DNA of 64,000 nucleotides from Bacillota bacterium (GTDB taxonomy: Bacteria; Bacillota; Bacilli; Paenibacillales; NBRC-103111). The stretch is from positions 62,001 through 126,000 of the forward strand of contig JAEWGW010000040.1 in the NCBI GenBank assembly GCA_023388055.1, written 5' to 3'. The position numbers and the translations under genes were made by a program. Of the stretch, positions 54,234 to 62,431 are shown piece by piece. The notes under the pieces are model-generated. The model was not told where the DNA came from and did not search any database. It worked only from the letters and a program-made list of their open reading frames with translations. How positions within the stretch are numbered: the first letter of the stretch is position 1; each line of letters begins with the position of its first letter.

Positions 54234-55202
54234 TCAAATTACTTTTAACGTTAATGACATGGTATGGTCATCGCCTTCGAAGCTGTGCTTCGCCTCATCC
54301 ACCAGCATGGGCAGATTCAGCCCCAGTGTTTCAATTACCACCGGAACATACACACCCGCACGAACCCGGATGTCCCCAATGGCGTCCACCTTCAAGGATT
54401 TACTCTCCCTGTTTTTCAATTGGGCCAGTTGATCCAGCATGTCCTTGATTTGGGCTTCGTTTTTCTTCTCGTCCACACTTTGGTACAGCTGGAGCACACC
54501 CCACTTGGCGATGTTGGCGCTGTCCTCCACCATGTGAACCTCCCGCCGGCCGGTTTCCTTGTTATCCTTGTACAGCTTGATCCGGTTGTAGGTATCCGAA
54601 TCAATATCTGCGGAATAGTCGTAGCCGGTCATGAGACTGCCGTCGCCGATATAGAAATCCGTCTTCAGGTTATCCACCAGCCGCAGGGACAGCCCACCAT
54701 AATCATCAAAAAACACATAATGCCGCTGTGTGGAAACCAGTGTCAGCGTAATGGCCTTCTCGATGATGTCCAGCAGAGTCTGTCCGTCCTCCACCATGGA
54801 TTCTATGGCAAAGCCCGTATCCTCCAACGTCCCCGTGTGCAGCTTGAAGTCTGCAGCCAACTGGGAGATAATCTCTGAAGCCGTTTGCCCCTTAAAAATA
54901 TAAAGAGCCTTGGACAGCAGGTACCGGACCTGGTCGTAAGCCTTCACGGAAACCTCTCCGTCCGGGTTATGGCCGACGGAAAACACATAGCCGTAGAAAA
55001 ACCCGGAGCCATCCTTAAACACCCTAACAATATCCCCGTTGCGGATGGCGAAGCTATCAGACTGGTAGAAACCATTGCGAAGCAAGGAAAATTCAATGCT
55101 GGCCGGGCGCCCCGTCCGGGTGGTGGACCAGGATAAGCCGGAGACAATCTCCGACAGATCCCACATGCTGCCGTCCTTATTATCTAATTGGATGGTAATC
55201 AT
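54234..55202 (-). CDS. xkdQ: XkdQ/YqbQ-like baseplate hub protein
   Basis: A 322-residue protein related to phage late control gene D (gp27/gpD hub). GEVSVKAYDQVRYLLSKALY and the tandem beta region are typical of YqbQ/XkdQ. It overlaps xkdP by four bases. Confidence 0.9.
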   Translation of the reverse strand: MITIQLDNKDGSMWDLSEIVSGLSWSTTRTGRPASIEFSLLRNGFYQSDSFAIRNGDIVRVFKDGSGFFYGYVFSVGHNPDGEVSVKAYDQVRYLLSKALYIFKGQTASEIISQLAADFKLHTGTLEDTGFAIESMVEDGQTLLDIIEKAITLTLVSTQRHYVFFDDYGGLSLRLVDNLKTDFYIGDGSLMTGYDYSADIDSDTYNRIKLYKDNKETGRREVHMVEDSANIAKWGVLQLYQSVDEKKNEAQIKDMLDQLAQLKNRESKSLKVDAIGDIRVRAGVYVPVVIETLGLNLPMLVDEAKHSFEGDDHTMSLTLKVI

Positions 55203-55900
55203 GGGGTGGCCCCCTCCGGGCCCTTCAGCAGATCCTTATTGGGCAGCTGCAAAATTTGGCCGGGAAAGAGTTTTTCTACTGCCGCATCGGTCAGACTATT
55301 AAGCTCCTTGAGCTTGGCATGGTAATCCGGGGTGCCATAGACCTTTTGACTGATGGTAGACAAGGTCTCCTTCTCTTCCGTCACCACATAGAAGGGCTGA
55401 AACCCCCGGTAATTGGCACGGGGCGGCTCCAGCTGCTGCACCTGGCCATCCGTCACCGTTGCTCTGCGGGCCGCATAGAAACGGTATTCCTTAAGGCTCA
55501 GGCTGATTTGGATATCCCCGTTTTCCCCTGCGGTTTCGGACCAATCAAAGCTTTCGATGGACGCCGGAGTATTGATCTGCAAACTGGGACCGGTATAGAC
55601 AAAACGAATGGGATGCCGGGTCTGCCGCCATTTTTCGATGAGGTCCACGTAATACCGGGGTTCGTAATAATAACGGGCAGTAATAAACGGATATGGATTT
55701 CCAGCAGCAGGCAAAATAGCTTCAAAAGAATACTCCGCCAAACCGGGGGACTTGATCACATTAATCTGGCCAAGGCCGTAAACCTCATAACCGGAGCCCT
55801 CCCCCTTGCCGGTAACCTCGATTTTTCCGGGTAGAACAGGAAGCTCGAAGACCTCCTCCTGATTATTAAACGACAACCATAACCCATAGGAAAAACTCAT
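55199..55900 (-). CDS. xkdP: XkdP-like LysM-containing tail protein
   Basis: A 233-residue protein. The C-terminal LysM motif (STISQKVYGTPDYHAKLKEL, then PGQILQLP) follows an N-terminal tail-tube-like region with PGKIEVTGKGEGSGYEVYGL. This matches XkdP and gp53-like baseplate proteins. LysM here links proteins rather than binding wall. Confidence 0.9.
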   Translation of the reverse strand: MSFSYGLWLSFNNQEEVFELPVLPGKIEVTGKGEGSGYEVYGLGQINVIKSPGLAEYSFEAILPAAGNPYPFITARYYYEPRYYVDLIEKWRQTRHPIRFVYTGPSLQINTPASIESFDWSETAGENGDIQISLSLKEYRFYAARRATVTDGQVQQLEPPRANYRGFQPFYVVTEEKETLSTISQKVYGTPDYHAKLKELNSLTDAAVEKLFPGQILQLPNKDLLKGPEGATP

Positions 55901-58071
55901 GTCCCATACACCCCCTGAGCGCTGCTGACGATCTGCTCCGTAAGCACCTGCTCAATCCGGGCCACGATGCTGTTGATGTCCGACTCCTGGCGGATGTCCC
56001 CGGTGTGCACATTCACACTAGGCGTCATCTGCACAAAGTTCTGGATATTCTTCATCTCCGCCAGCTCCCGCATAGTCGCCAGATCCTCCCCGCTAACCTC
56101 GACAGTGTCGTTGATGGAGCCGACTTCTCCTACTTTGTTAATTTTATCAACAGCGGTAATGGGTCCCTCGTACTTGGTATCGAGATTAAATGGGTTCTTC
56201 ATGGATTTCATGGAATCCATTAAGCCTTCACCTTTATTAAACCCGGTATTAAAAGCCTCTCCCAGATCCTCATACTTCATTTTTTCATTGGATAGATCTA
56301 CAACATCCTTATCTGAAGTCAACTCTATTTGGTCCAACCATTTTGTTAAATTGACTTCTGGAATAAGAGGAACGCTTACCCCTGGAATTTTATTAATAGC
56401 ATCGATTAAAAAATTTAGTCCTTCGACAGCTCCATTAATGGCACTATCCAAAAATCCTGCAATGCTTTTCCCAAGATCAAGAAACAGTTTTTTTGCAGCA
56501 AAAACAGGGTCCTTAAACACATTAAGAAGAAACTCTTTAAATGAAACGAAAATATTCCAAAGCATGACTATGAAGTTCTTTAGAAGGGCAAATAAACTAT
56601 AAAAAATACCCACAATTGCTCCAACAATTTGCTCTGTCGATACACCCATTTGCTGAATAGCAAAAATAAAAAGAGCCACCGCACCAACAGCTAATAATAT
56701 TGGTAAGCTTGCCAAAAACCATGCCGCAGCTTGGGATAATAAAGGAGCCACAACCATCCATAATGCAACAACCAAACCAGCCAGTATAAGTCCAGTGATT
56801 TGGGGAAGATTTGCGGACAAGTAATTAATTATGCCCATAAACCCTTGGGCAAGCCATGTTACTGCTGTTACAGCAGCATAAAGCCCCTTTCCGAGCATGG
56901 AAAAAAACGGTGTAAACTTACCTGAATTAAAGGCTTCTGTAATCATACTAATCAAAGGGCCGAATGCTTCTAACCCCATTTGCCCAGCCAGGCCTAGATT
57001 GAATTTAAAACTGTTAATTGCACTTTGCCATTGTGCTGACGGCGATTTCATCATGTTGTCAAAAGCTTTTTCTGTCATATTCCGTTTATTAAGCAGTTCG
57101 TCCATACCTTTAATAAATCCATTTACGTCTCCAGCTTTTGCAGCTTTAAGTGCAGTACTGCTCTCAACTGTTTTATTACCCATACCGAAGTCTTCAACCA
57201 TTGACGCCGAATTACCTTTAAATAAGCCCATCATGGAGGTTGCTGCCCCTTCCAATCCCTTTTCGGGGTTCATCTGGGCAAGGCGCATTGCCAACTTATT
57301 TAAGTCTGTCAATTTTTTAGGATCCAGCGTAGCAGGAGTAAAGTTCATAGCGCTGGATAAGGCAGTATCTGTATTTTGACCATATTGCATTGCTTGTTTC
57401 GCCACTTGGTCATAAATTGTACTTCCTAACTGCGCATTTCCAGCTCTTGCAATAAATGCCCCTTTCGTTTGTTGCTGCCTCATACCAGCGCCCATAGTAG
57501 AGGATATTAGAGACTTGGCATTTTGTAAGTTTACAAATCCCGGTAGCTTTAGCCCTTTTTTCTCTGCAGCGTCAGTTGCTTTATTCGTGCCTTTTCCGCC
57601 TGTCTTTTTAGCAGCTGCAGAGTTTGTTGCTTTAGTGGACTGTTTTAATGCTGATAACTGACCGGATAGTTTAATCTTTGTAAGCTTGGTTGGAACCTTT
57701 AGATCAGTTAGTTGGCCCATTAATTTTACTTTAGAAAGCTTGCTGGGCACTTTCAATTCTGTTAATTGGCCTTTAAGTTTCACTTTTAAGAACTTGTTTG
57801 GTATTTTTAATTGAATTAATTGACCCTTGATCTTCACTTTTGAAAACTTGTTTGGTAACCTCATATCTGATAGTTTACCTGTTAACTTAACCTTCGAAAG
57901 CTTGGATGGTATTCTTAATTCAGTTAATTGACCAACAATTTTTACTTTAGACCGTTGATTTAGTGCTTTGAATAGGTTTTCAAACCGTCTAGCAATAGCA
58001 TCAAACATCTTAACGGCCGAGGATGTGGTATTCAGGACATTCACCGCCTTTCTGTACAAAATCAAAGACAC
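55897..58071 (-). CDS. Tail tape measure protein (XkdO-like)
   Basis: Sets tail length and fills the tube; 724 residues, about half of PBSX XkdO. After a short start come six 18-residue repeats (residues about 41-147). A helical domain (YDQVAKQAMQYGQNTDTALS), a hydrophobic cluster (about 400-530) and a C-terminal part to XkdP follow. The gene is AT-rich compared with its neighbours. The first possible codon, a GTG at 58071, lies inside a hairpin and lacks a ribosome site. The GTG at 58044 or the ATG at 58008 are alternatives. Confidence 0.85.
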   Translation of the reverse strand: MSLILYRKAVNVLNTTSSAVKMFDAIARRFENLFKALNQRSKVKIVGQLTELRIPSKLSKVKLTGKLSDMRLPNKFSKVKIKGQLIQLKIPNKFLKVKLKGQLTELKVPSKLSKVKLMGQLTDLKVPTKLTKIKLSGQLSALKQSTKATNSAAAKKTGGKGTNKATDAAEKKGLKLPGFVNLQNAKSLISSTMGAGMRQQQTKGAFIARAGNAQLGSTIYDQVAKQAMQYGQNTDTALSSAMNFTPATLDPKKLTDLNKLAMRLAQMNPEKGLEGAATSMMGLFKGNSASMVEDFGMGNKTVESSTALKAAKAGDVNGFIKGMDELLNKRNMTEKAFDNMMKSPSAQWQSAINSFKFNLGLAGQMGLEAFGPLISMITEAFNSGKFTPFFSMLGKGLYAAVTAVTWLAQGFMGIINYLSANLPQITGLILAGLVVALWMVVAPLLSQAAAWFLASLPILLAVGAVALFIFAIQQMGVSTEQIVGAIVGIFYSLFALLKNFIVMLWNIFVSFKEFLLNVFKDPVFAAKKLFLDLGKSIAGFLDSAINGAVEGLNFLIDAINKIPGVSVPLIPEVNLTKWLDQIELTSDKDVVDLSNEKMKYEDLGEAFNTGFNKGEGLMDSMKSMKNPFNLDTKYEGPITAVDKINKVGEVGSINDTVEVSGEDLATMRELAEMKNIQNFVQMTPSVNVHTGDIRQESDINSIVARIEQVLTEQIVSSAQGVYGT
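57631..57951 (-). repeat. Six 18-residue repeats in the tape measure protein
   Basis: Units such as SKVKLTGKLSDMRLPNKF and LKVKLKGQLTELKVPSKL follow one another without gaps. Consensus: (S/T)KVK-x-GQL-x-x-LK(V/I)P-x-K(L/F). Each unit is 54 bases. Confidence 0.9.
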
Positions 58072-58093
58072 TCCCGCGATGGAAGTGTCTTTG
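58063..58093. promoter_or_regulatory. Perfect hairpin between the chaperone and tape measure genes
   Basis: CAAAGACACT and AGTGTCTTTG form a perfect ten-base stem with an 11-base loop, then ATTTTGT on the minus strand. It may be a weak terminator, attenuator or RNA-processing site. Confidence 0.55.
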
Positions 58094-58098
58094 GGTTA

Positions 58099-58272
58099 TT
58101 ATCTCTTCATCCGCGCTGCTTCCTTCTTCTCCTGCTTGACGCGGATGTCGATCATGGCGTAGATGGCGGCCCGCTCCCGCCGGGACATGGCAAGAAGCTC
58201 ATGAGGCAGGATGCGCAGCTTGTGGAGGGCATAATAGGCGTAGTTGGTTTCGCCGTCGCCCTCCTCGATCAG
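58099..58272 (-). CDS. Tail chaperone frameshift extension (GT-like), 57 residues
   Basis: This frame has no start codon of its own. It follows on from XkdN by a -1 shift at the slippery site, giving LIEEGDGETNYAYYALHKLR and ending in KKEAARMKR. A TGA lies upstream in the frame, and no ATG, GTG or TTG precedes the coding part. Fusion to XkdN gives about 197 residues. It corresponds by position to the T part of lambda gpGT, which loads the tape measure for tube assembly. Confidence 0.75.
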   Translation of the reverse strand: MIEEGDGETNYAYYALHKLRILPHELLAMSRRERAAIYAMIDIRVKQEKKEAARMKR

Positions 58273-58691
58273 TTTTTTACTTCTTCCACCAATTCGTTCA
58301 TGTCGGCGTCAAAGCCGTTCAGTTCCTGAACCTTCTGCACCAGATTGGCATATTCGCCGGGAAGCAGCATCTTGTGCAGCAGAGCCTCCGCTCCCATCAC
58401 CCCATAGGACTTCTGGAGCTCGGCATTTTTCAAATCCGGGAAGGTGACACTGGCGGTGACCAGCTTGGCGAGATATTCGGCAGAGTCCGTCTCCATGGAA
58501 TATTGGCCATTTCTCCCCTTCACCCGGCGGGTGGCGGCCTTGCGGATGGTTTCATTCTCCTCCTCGGTCATGCTGCTGACCACCCAAGGGATGGGTTTAC
58601 CGCCTTTATTCAGAAACCGGGGAGATACCACAATCTCTTCCGTCACGGAAGCGGTGACGTTCTGGGCATAAAATGCGCTCAAATCACTCAT
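58269..58691 (-). CDS. xkdN: XkdN-like tail assembly chaperone
   Basis: A 140-residue protein of the XkdN family (lambda gpG analogue). EEIVVSPRFLNKGGKPIPWV, ETDSAEYLAKLVTASVTFPD and LLPGEYANLVQKVQELNG are conserved. It is placed between tube and tape measure genes. A portion of ribosomes should shift to the -1 frame just before the stop to make the longer form. Confidence 0.9.
   Translation of the reverse strand: MSDLSAFYAQNVTASVTEEIVVSPRFLNKGGKPIPWVVSSMTEEENETIRKAATRRVKGRNGQYSMETDSAEYLAKLVTASVTFPDLKNAELQKSYGVMGAEALLHKMLLPGEYANLVQKVQELNGFDADMNELVEEVKN
58272..58278 (-). other. Slippery heptamer A AAA AAC for -1 frameshifting
   Basis: On the minus strand the last codons of xkdN are GTA AAA AAC TGA, so A AAA AAC is in the zero frame and the stop follows at once. 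Slipping back one base reads AAA CTG ATC GAG and enters the 57-codon extension. Confidence 0.75.
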
Positions 58692-58705
58692 TCCATCATT
58701 CCTCC

Positions 58706-59176
58706 TTAATTTCCGCCTGTGATCGGCTTAAACGGTTCCGAGACTTCATAATCGTTAAAGGTAAACGGCATTTCCTCTTCCATCATATCGTCGCTGCTGG
58801 CGTCGAACTGGGCGGCACTGATGCTGTCCAGGTTGCAGCCCTTCAGGAAGGTGGTTTGTTTGCCTGTGGCCGAATCCGGCTGCTCGTTCACAACCATCAG
58901 GTCGAACCAGAAATCCTTGCCGCTTTTGATATATTCCCGCATCAGCTGGCGGAACTTGCTGGTCACATAGTAGACAGTGAGAGTGCCGGAGCCGGACCAG
59001 CCGGCAGAGCGTTTGGGGGTATTGGTTTTGCCGAGAACGGGCACATCCACCTTATTCTTTTCAATGGTGGCCTCCAGGCTTTTGGCGTAGAACAACTCCT
59101 CCTGCTGGCCGCCAATGGTGATGAAGGCTTTAGCTTGTTTGCCGCTGATGGCATCGGTTTCCTTAAAATAAGCCAT
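58706..59176 (-). CDS. xkdM: Tail tube protein XkdM
   Basis: A 156-residue inner tube subunit of contractile tails: GKQAKAFITIGGQQEELFYA, SGSGTLTVYYVTSKFRQL and the C-terminal PFTFNDYEVSEPFKPI. It follows the sheath gene, as in PBSX. AAAGGA precedes the start. Confidence 0.93.
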   Translation of the reverse strand: MAYFKETDAISGKQAKAFITIGGQQEELFYAKSLEATIEKNKVDVPVLGKTNTPKRSAGWSGSGTLTVYYVTSKFRQLMREYIKSGKDFWFDLMVVNEQPDSATGKQTTFLKGCNLDSISAAQFDASSDDMMEEEMPFTFNDYEVSEPFKPITGGN

Positions 59177-59196
59177 ATGGTCTCATTCCTTTCGAA

Positions 59197-60513
59197 TTAG
59201 GATACGGTAATGGTGAGATAGAGCTTTTCCATGCTGTCCACCGGCTGCACATACAGCTCGGAGACAACAGCGTCCAGATCGTTGCCTTCGCTGACGGTCA
59301 GGTCCTTTTGGGCATCGAAATTCTGGATGGCTTCGATACCCTGCAGGGTTTCCAAATAAGTGGAATACTCGTTCTTCAGCAAATTGCGGCCGTCGGCATT
59401 GTTGCTGACCTTCCCGGTGTAGAAGTCGGCAAAAATCTGCCGGAAGTCGTTGTTGATGCCGTCCAGCACGCGGAGCACACGGTTTTTAGCGAAAGCTTTC
59501 CCCTTCTCCGGACTAAAGGTATGCAGGGTGTTAATGTCCTGCTCCACTACAGCCTTGCCGCCGGAGCCTGTAAACACAAGCTCACCCGCCTGCAGCGCCG
59601 CAATAATCTGGCTGTTGGTGTATTTGGGCGTCACATCCACCGCATCATCATAAGCAGCGTAGGTCAGGGACTGGTTCATTTGCGCCCCGGCCGTTGCGCC
59701 GGCTACCCATGCCACAGTCTGGGCGGCGGTCAGCACCGTGCGGTCAGTAAGGATAACGCCGTTTTTGACGGAGATGACCCCTTCATAGTCCGCAGCCGGG
59801 TAATTTTCCACTACCACCTGAATCTTCTTGCCCTCGTCCTCGCGGAGACGTTTGACGAAGGAGACGAATACCGCCTTGGTGGCCGCATCCGTAGCAGGCA
59901 AACCGATGGTGTTCACCTCCAGCACCTCAATGGCGCTGAGATAATCCAGATATTCCTGAGCGGTTACGGTGCCGTTGGCGCCGCCGATCAGGGGAGCGCC
60001 GGCAGTAGCTGCCAAGGCGCCGGTGCCTGTCCAGACCACCCAATCGTTGGCCTTCAGCGCACCGATGTTGGCTACAGTCTGCTTGTCCATTTCCACTCCT
60101 GCCAAAAGGGTGGTGACATCGAACAGGGTGGCGTTATCCACGTTCACCGCAATGCGTACGGTAAGGTCATTGCCCCGGACACCGCCATATTTGGCTGTTG
60201 CTGTCAGGTTGCCGCTGACCACGGAGGCTTTGGTCCCGGTGTTCAAGCGGTACAGCAGCAGGGTTTTGGCCCGCTTCAGGGCTTCCCTTACCAGCAGCAG
60301 GGACGGATCCGAAATGGGATACCCCAGCTTCACGCTAACATCCTCACCAGCTTCCACGGTGATGACCTGCTTGGCGGGGCCCCAAGACAGGATCAAGGGC
60401 AGGCTCACAATGCCGCGGTCTCCGGCAGCCCCTAAAGCCTGGGCCGCACTTTTGATATTGATATACGCGCCGGGGCGCACCTTATTTTGGGTCGTCCATG
60501 TTCCTCCAGCCAT
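59197..60513 (-). CDS. xkdK: Contractile tail sheath protein XkdK
   Basis: A 438-residue sheath subunit. The N-terminal RPGAYINIKSAAQALG and C-terminal VELYVQPVDSMEKLYLTITV (here SELYVQPVDSMEKLYLTITV) ends form the extended arms that mesh the sheath. Its presence makes the particle contractile (R-type/myovirus-like). It starts right after the stop of the small gene at 60514, with AGGAGC upstream. Confidence 0.95.
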   Translation of the reverse strand: MAGGTWTTQNKVRPGAYINIKSAAQALGAAGDRGIVSLPLILSWGPAKQVITVEAGEDVSVKLGYPISDPSLLLVREALKRAKTLLLYRLNTGTKASVVSGNLTATAKYGGVRGNDLTVRIAVNVDNATLFDVTTLLAGVEMDKQTVANIGALKANDWVVWTGTGALAATAGAPLIGGANGTVTAQEYLDYLSAIEVLEVNTIGLPATDAATKAVFVSFVKRLREDEGKKIQVVVENYPAADYEGVISVKNGVILTDRTVLTAAQTVAWVAGATAGAQMNQSLTYAAYDDAVDVTPKYTNSQIIAALQAGELVFTGSGGKAVVEQDINTLHTFSPEKGKAFAKNRVLRVLDGINNDFRQIFADFYTGKVSNNADGRNLLKNEYSTYLETLQGIEAIQNFDAQKDLTVSEGNDLDAVVSELYVQPVDSMEKLYLTITVS

Positions 60514-60699
60514 CTATTCCACGCTCCTCTTCACATATTCCTCAATTTCGCTTCTGGCTTGAGCCAGCGTATACTCCTGCTCCTCGGCCAGAAGGGCCTG
60601 CAGCACGTCCTTCTCCAGGGCGGTGAAGCTCTTCGACGACAAAATCTGCTGCTTGCCGAAGGCCAGCGTCTCACTCTGTGTTTTGGCTTCCTTGCTCAT
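60514..60699 (-). CDS. Small tail-locus protein
   Basis: A 61-residue acidic helical protein (SSKSFTALEKDVLQALLAEE) tightly placed between the tail terminator and sheath genes, with GGAGGGG before the start and an ATGA overlap. Such short proteins occur at this position in PBSX-like loci. Function unknown. Confidence 0.75.
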   Translation of the reverse strand: MSKEAKTQSETLAFGKQQILSSKSFTALEKDVLQALLAEEQEYTLAQARSEIEEYVKRSVE

Positions 60700-61127
60700 T
60701 TAATCCCCTCCACATGGTCCAGCTTCTGCATCACCGGGTCCTCCGGCGTTTGCAGAGCGGCCACAAATTGGTACGTTACGTAAAACAGCAGTGTGCCCTC
60801 TACGATTTCAAAGCGTATGTCCCGCCCCGCGACGGGTCTGCCGGCCAGGCTGATCTGGTACAGCTCCAAAGCCAGCTGCTCGGCCATGGCGTACATGTCC
60901 GCGTTTGGCGAACTGCCGCTTGGTTTGTACCGGACGGCAACGGAAATACCGCGCCGGAACCGCCTTCCCATCTCCTGCGTATGGGTCCCCTCCGTCAAGG
61001 TGACGTACAAGTGGGGCGGACTCTCCGGCTCCGCCTCCTCTCCCGCCACCGGAATATCCGGCAAAGCAGTCTGGAGGGTTAACATCACTGCGTTGCGTAC
61101 ATCCAAAAATGTCCCCTGCATCCTCAT
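60696..61127 (-). CDS. Tail terminator family protein (DUF6838-like)
   Basis: A 143-residue protein with LDVRNAVMLTLQTALPDIPV, PPHLYVTLTEGTHTQEMG and a conserved FRRGISVAVRYKP core. Tail terminators cap the tube and in full phages join it to the head. Its presence without head genes fits a free tail. The start was placed at the ATG at 61127; a GTG lies just before. Confidence 0.8.
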   Translation of the reverse strand: MRMQGTFLDVRNAVMLTLQTALPDIPVAGEEAEPESPPHLYVTLTEGTHTQEMGRRFRRGISVAVRYKPSGSSPNADMYAMAEQLALELYQISLAGRPVAGRDIRFEIVEGTLLFYVTYQFVAALQTPEDPVMQKLDHVEGIK

Positions 61128-61482
61128 CACTTCCTGCCCTCTGGTTCAAGCTGTGGGCCGTGGCAAGGGCAAGTAGTGTTCCTGCCTCCTGACCGCCGGT
61201 CCGCAGCTGCGGGATCCGGTTATCTGCCTCCAGCGTTCCAAGCCGCTGCCGCAGCAATAAATTGTCCGTATGCAGCTCTTCAAGCTGTTGCATCAGCGTT
61301 TGTTGGCTTCTGGTTATATGGTCCAGGCCGGTTTTTAGTTGTTTTTTCGCTTGCGCCAGCTTGTTGTACTGCAGCTTCGGCACAAAATACTGCGGCAGCG
61401 CCTTGCCCGCCTTGCCGATGACCGCATCCGCTTGGGTGTCGTTCAAGCCTTGCTCTTGCAATAATACTCGGAGCCATTTCAT
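60808..61482 (-). pseudogene. Scaffold-like (GP20 type) N-terminal fragment running out of frame
   Basis: The first 115 residues or so resemble phage GP20 scaffold proteins: ALPQYFVPKLQYNKLAQAKK followed by a coiled coil (TLMQQLEELHTDNLLLRQRL). From about 61130 the frame simply reads the tail terminator gene in another phase and is not natural protein. It probably marks the join left when head genes were deleted. Retention of the fragment for another role cannot be excluded. Confidence 0.55.
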
Positions 61483-61592
61483 ACCTGCTTCAGCCTCCAT
61501 AGATGGTTATAGCTGCTCTCCAGCTGCGGGAGCGGGCCGTGATGCTCCGGCCAACGAGCGTAGGCGTCAAGGGCTGGAAAGTGTCCTTCCCT
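61479..61592 (-). pseudogene. Possible C-terminal remnant upstream of the scaffold-like gene
   Basis: A 37-codon frame (including ALDAYARWPEHHGPLPQLES) without a start codon ends in TGA overlapping the scaffold-like ATG as ATGA. A weak sign of a lost upstream gene. Confidence 0.3.
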
Positions 61593-61670
61593 TAATCACC
61601 TTGCCATTTTCATTCATTTATTCTAATCTTTGGCATGATATAACTATAACACCGATTTTTTTCCCGTGGA

Positions 61671-62057
61671 CTACAACATGCATTTCTGCTGGGCCACCTC
61701 GTACAAAAACCGTCTCCTCCAACGCCGGTACGTCTCCGGGCTGGCATCCATCGGGCAGGTTTCATCCATGGTAATGGCCATCACTCCCTTCCGGTATTCC
61801 GCCGGAACGGCCGCCAGGGCCTGCTCAATGGCATCGCAGCGCTGCTGCAGCGCCTCCCGGCGGATAGCCTTGTTCACCGTGGAGTCGCTGATCCCCGAAC
61901 CGCGGGGCATGCCATCCGGCGCTCCGGGAGAAGAATGGAGAATATCCCGCATCTCCTCCCTCAGCCGATCGTAATCGCGCACGGCATACAAACATTGCAT
62001 ATATACATTATGGGGCAGCTGGTAAGGGTTCTTTTTCTTGGGCTGGTAGTTACGCAT
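61671..62057 (-). CDS. RinA-like late-operon transcription activator
   Basis: A 128-residue basic protein: KKKNPYQLPHNVYMQCLYAV, VRDYDRLREEM and a C-terminal sigma-like HTH (CPMDASPETYRRWRRRFLYE). It resembles RinA/Xpf-type activators that turn on late genes of Firmicute prophages. AGGAGA lies eight bases before the ATG at 62057. It is the first gene of the leftward operon. Confidence 0.78.
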   Translation of the reverse strand: MRNYQPKKKNPYQLPHNVYMQCLYAVRDYDRLREEMRDILHSSPGAPDGMPRGSGISDSTVNKAIRREALQQRCDAIEQALAAVPAEYRKGVMAITMDETCPMDASPETYRRWRRRFLYEVAQQKCML

Positions 62058-62105
62058 CAAGAATCTCTCCTTTGTTCGGGTGTAAAAGATAAGGAAGGCG
62101 ATGTA

Positions 62106-62344
62106 GTTTCATATATGAAACCTTCTTGCAAAAAAATGCGCCTCTACAGGCGATTGGCCAACATTCTATTCAACACCTTATGCAACACTTTTAAATAGCA
62201 ATAGCGCCATGAAAGGAAAGCCTTGTCCATTCTTGTAAGTAAGCATATTTCCAGTTTCTTTTTAGAAACCCGCACTCCTATTTTACGCCCAGAGGGTTTC
62301 TTTGTCAATAACTTTACTGGTTTCACAGTTGCGAATTTGAAACC
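62106..62344. promoter_or_regulatory. Recurrent GGTTTC/GAAACC sites in the regulatory gap
   Basis: Exact six-base sites occur at 62117, 62265, 62295, 62319 and 62339. The first is part of the 16-base palindrome GTTTCATATATGAAAC (62106-62121). They surround both promoters and are candidate ImmR-type repressor sites. Confidence 0.5.
62280..62308 (-). promoter_or_regulatory. Leftward promoter toward activator and tail genes
   Basis: On the minus strand a perfect TTGACA (62303-62308), a 17-base spacer and TAAAAT (62280-62285). Confidence 0.7.
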
Positions 62345-62357
62345 TTTATTGTATAGT
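62329..62357 (+). promoter_or_regulatory. Rightward promoter of the repressor gene
   Basis: TTGCGA (62329-62334), a 17-base spacer and TATAGT (62352-62357). Only 20 bases separate the two -35 boxes of the divergent promoters. Confidence 0.6.
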
Positions 62358-62431
62358 TTTGGAGTATAGGGATAGTCTGTCCGCAACCCGCGGCGCTATA
62401 GCCAGAGGCTGGAAGAGTGAGGGAGAGGTCG

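Noticed and set aside
62144..62386. An 80-codon minus-strand gene in the switch region
   Set aside because: Its start lies upstream of the leftward promoter, there is no ribosome site, and the region is full of regulatory sites.
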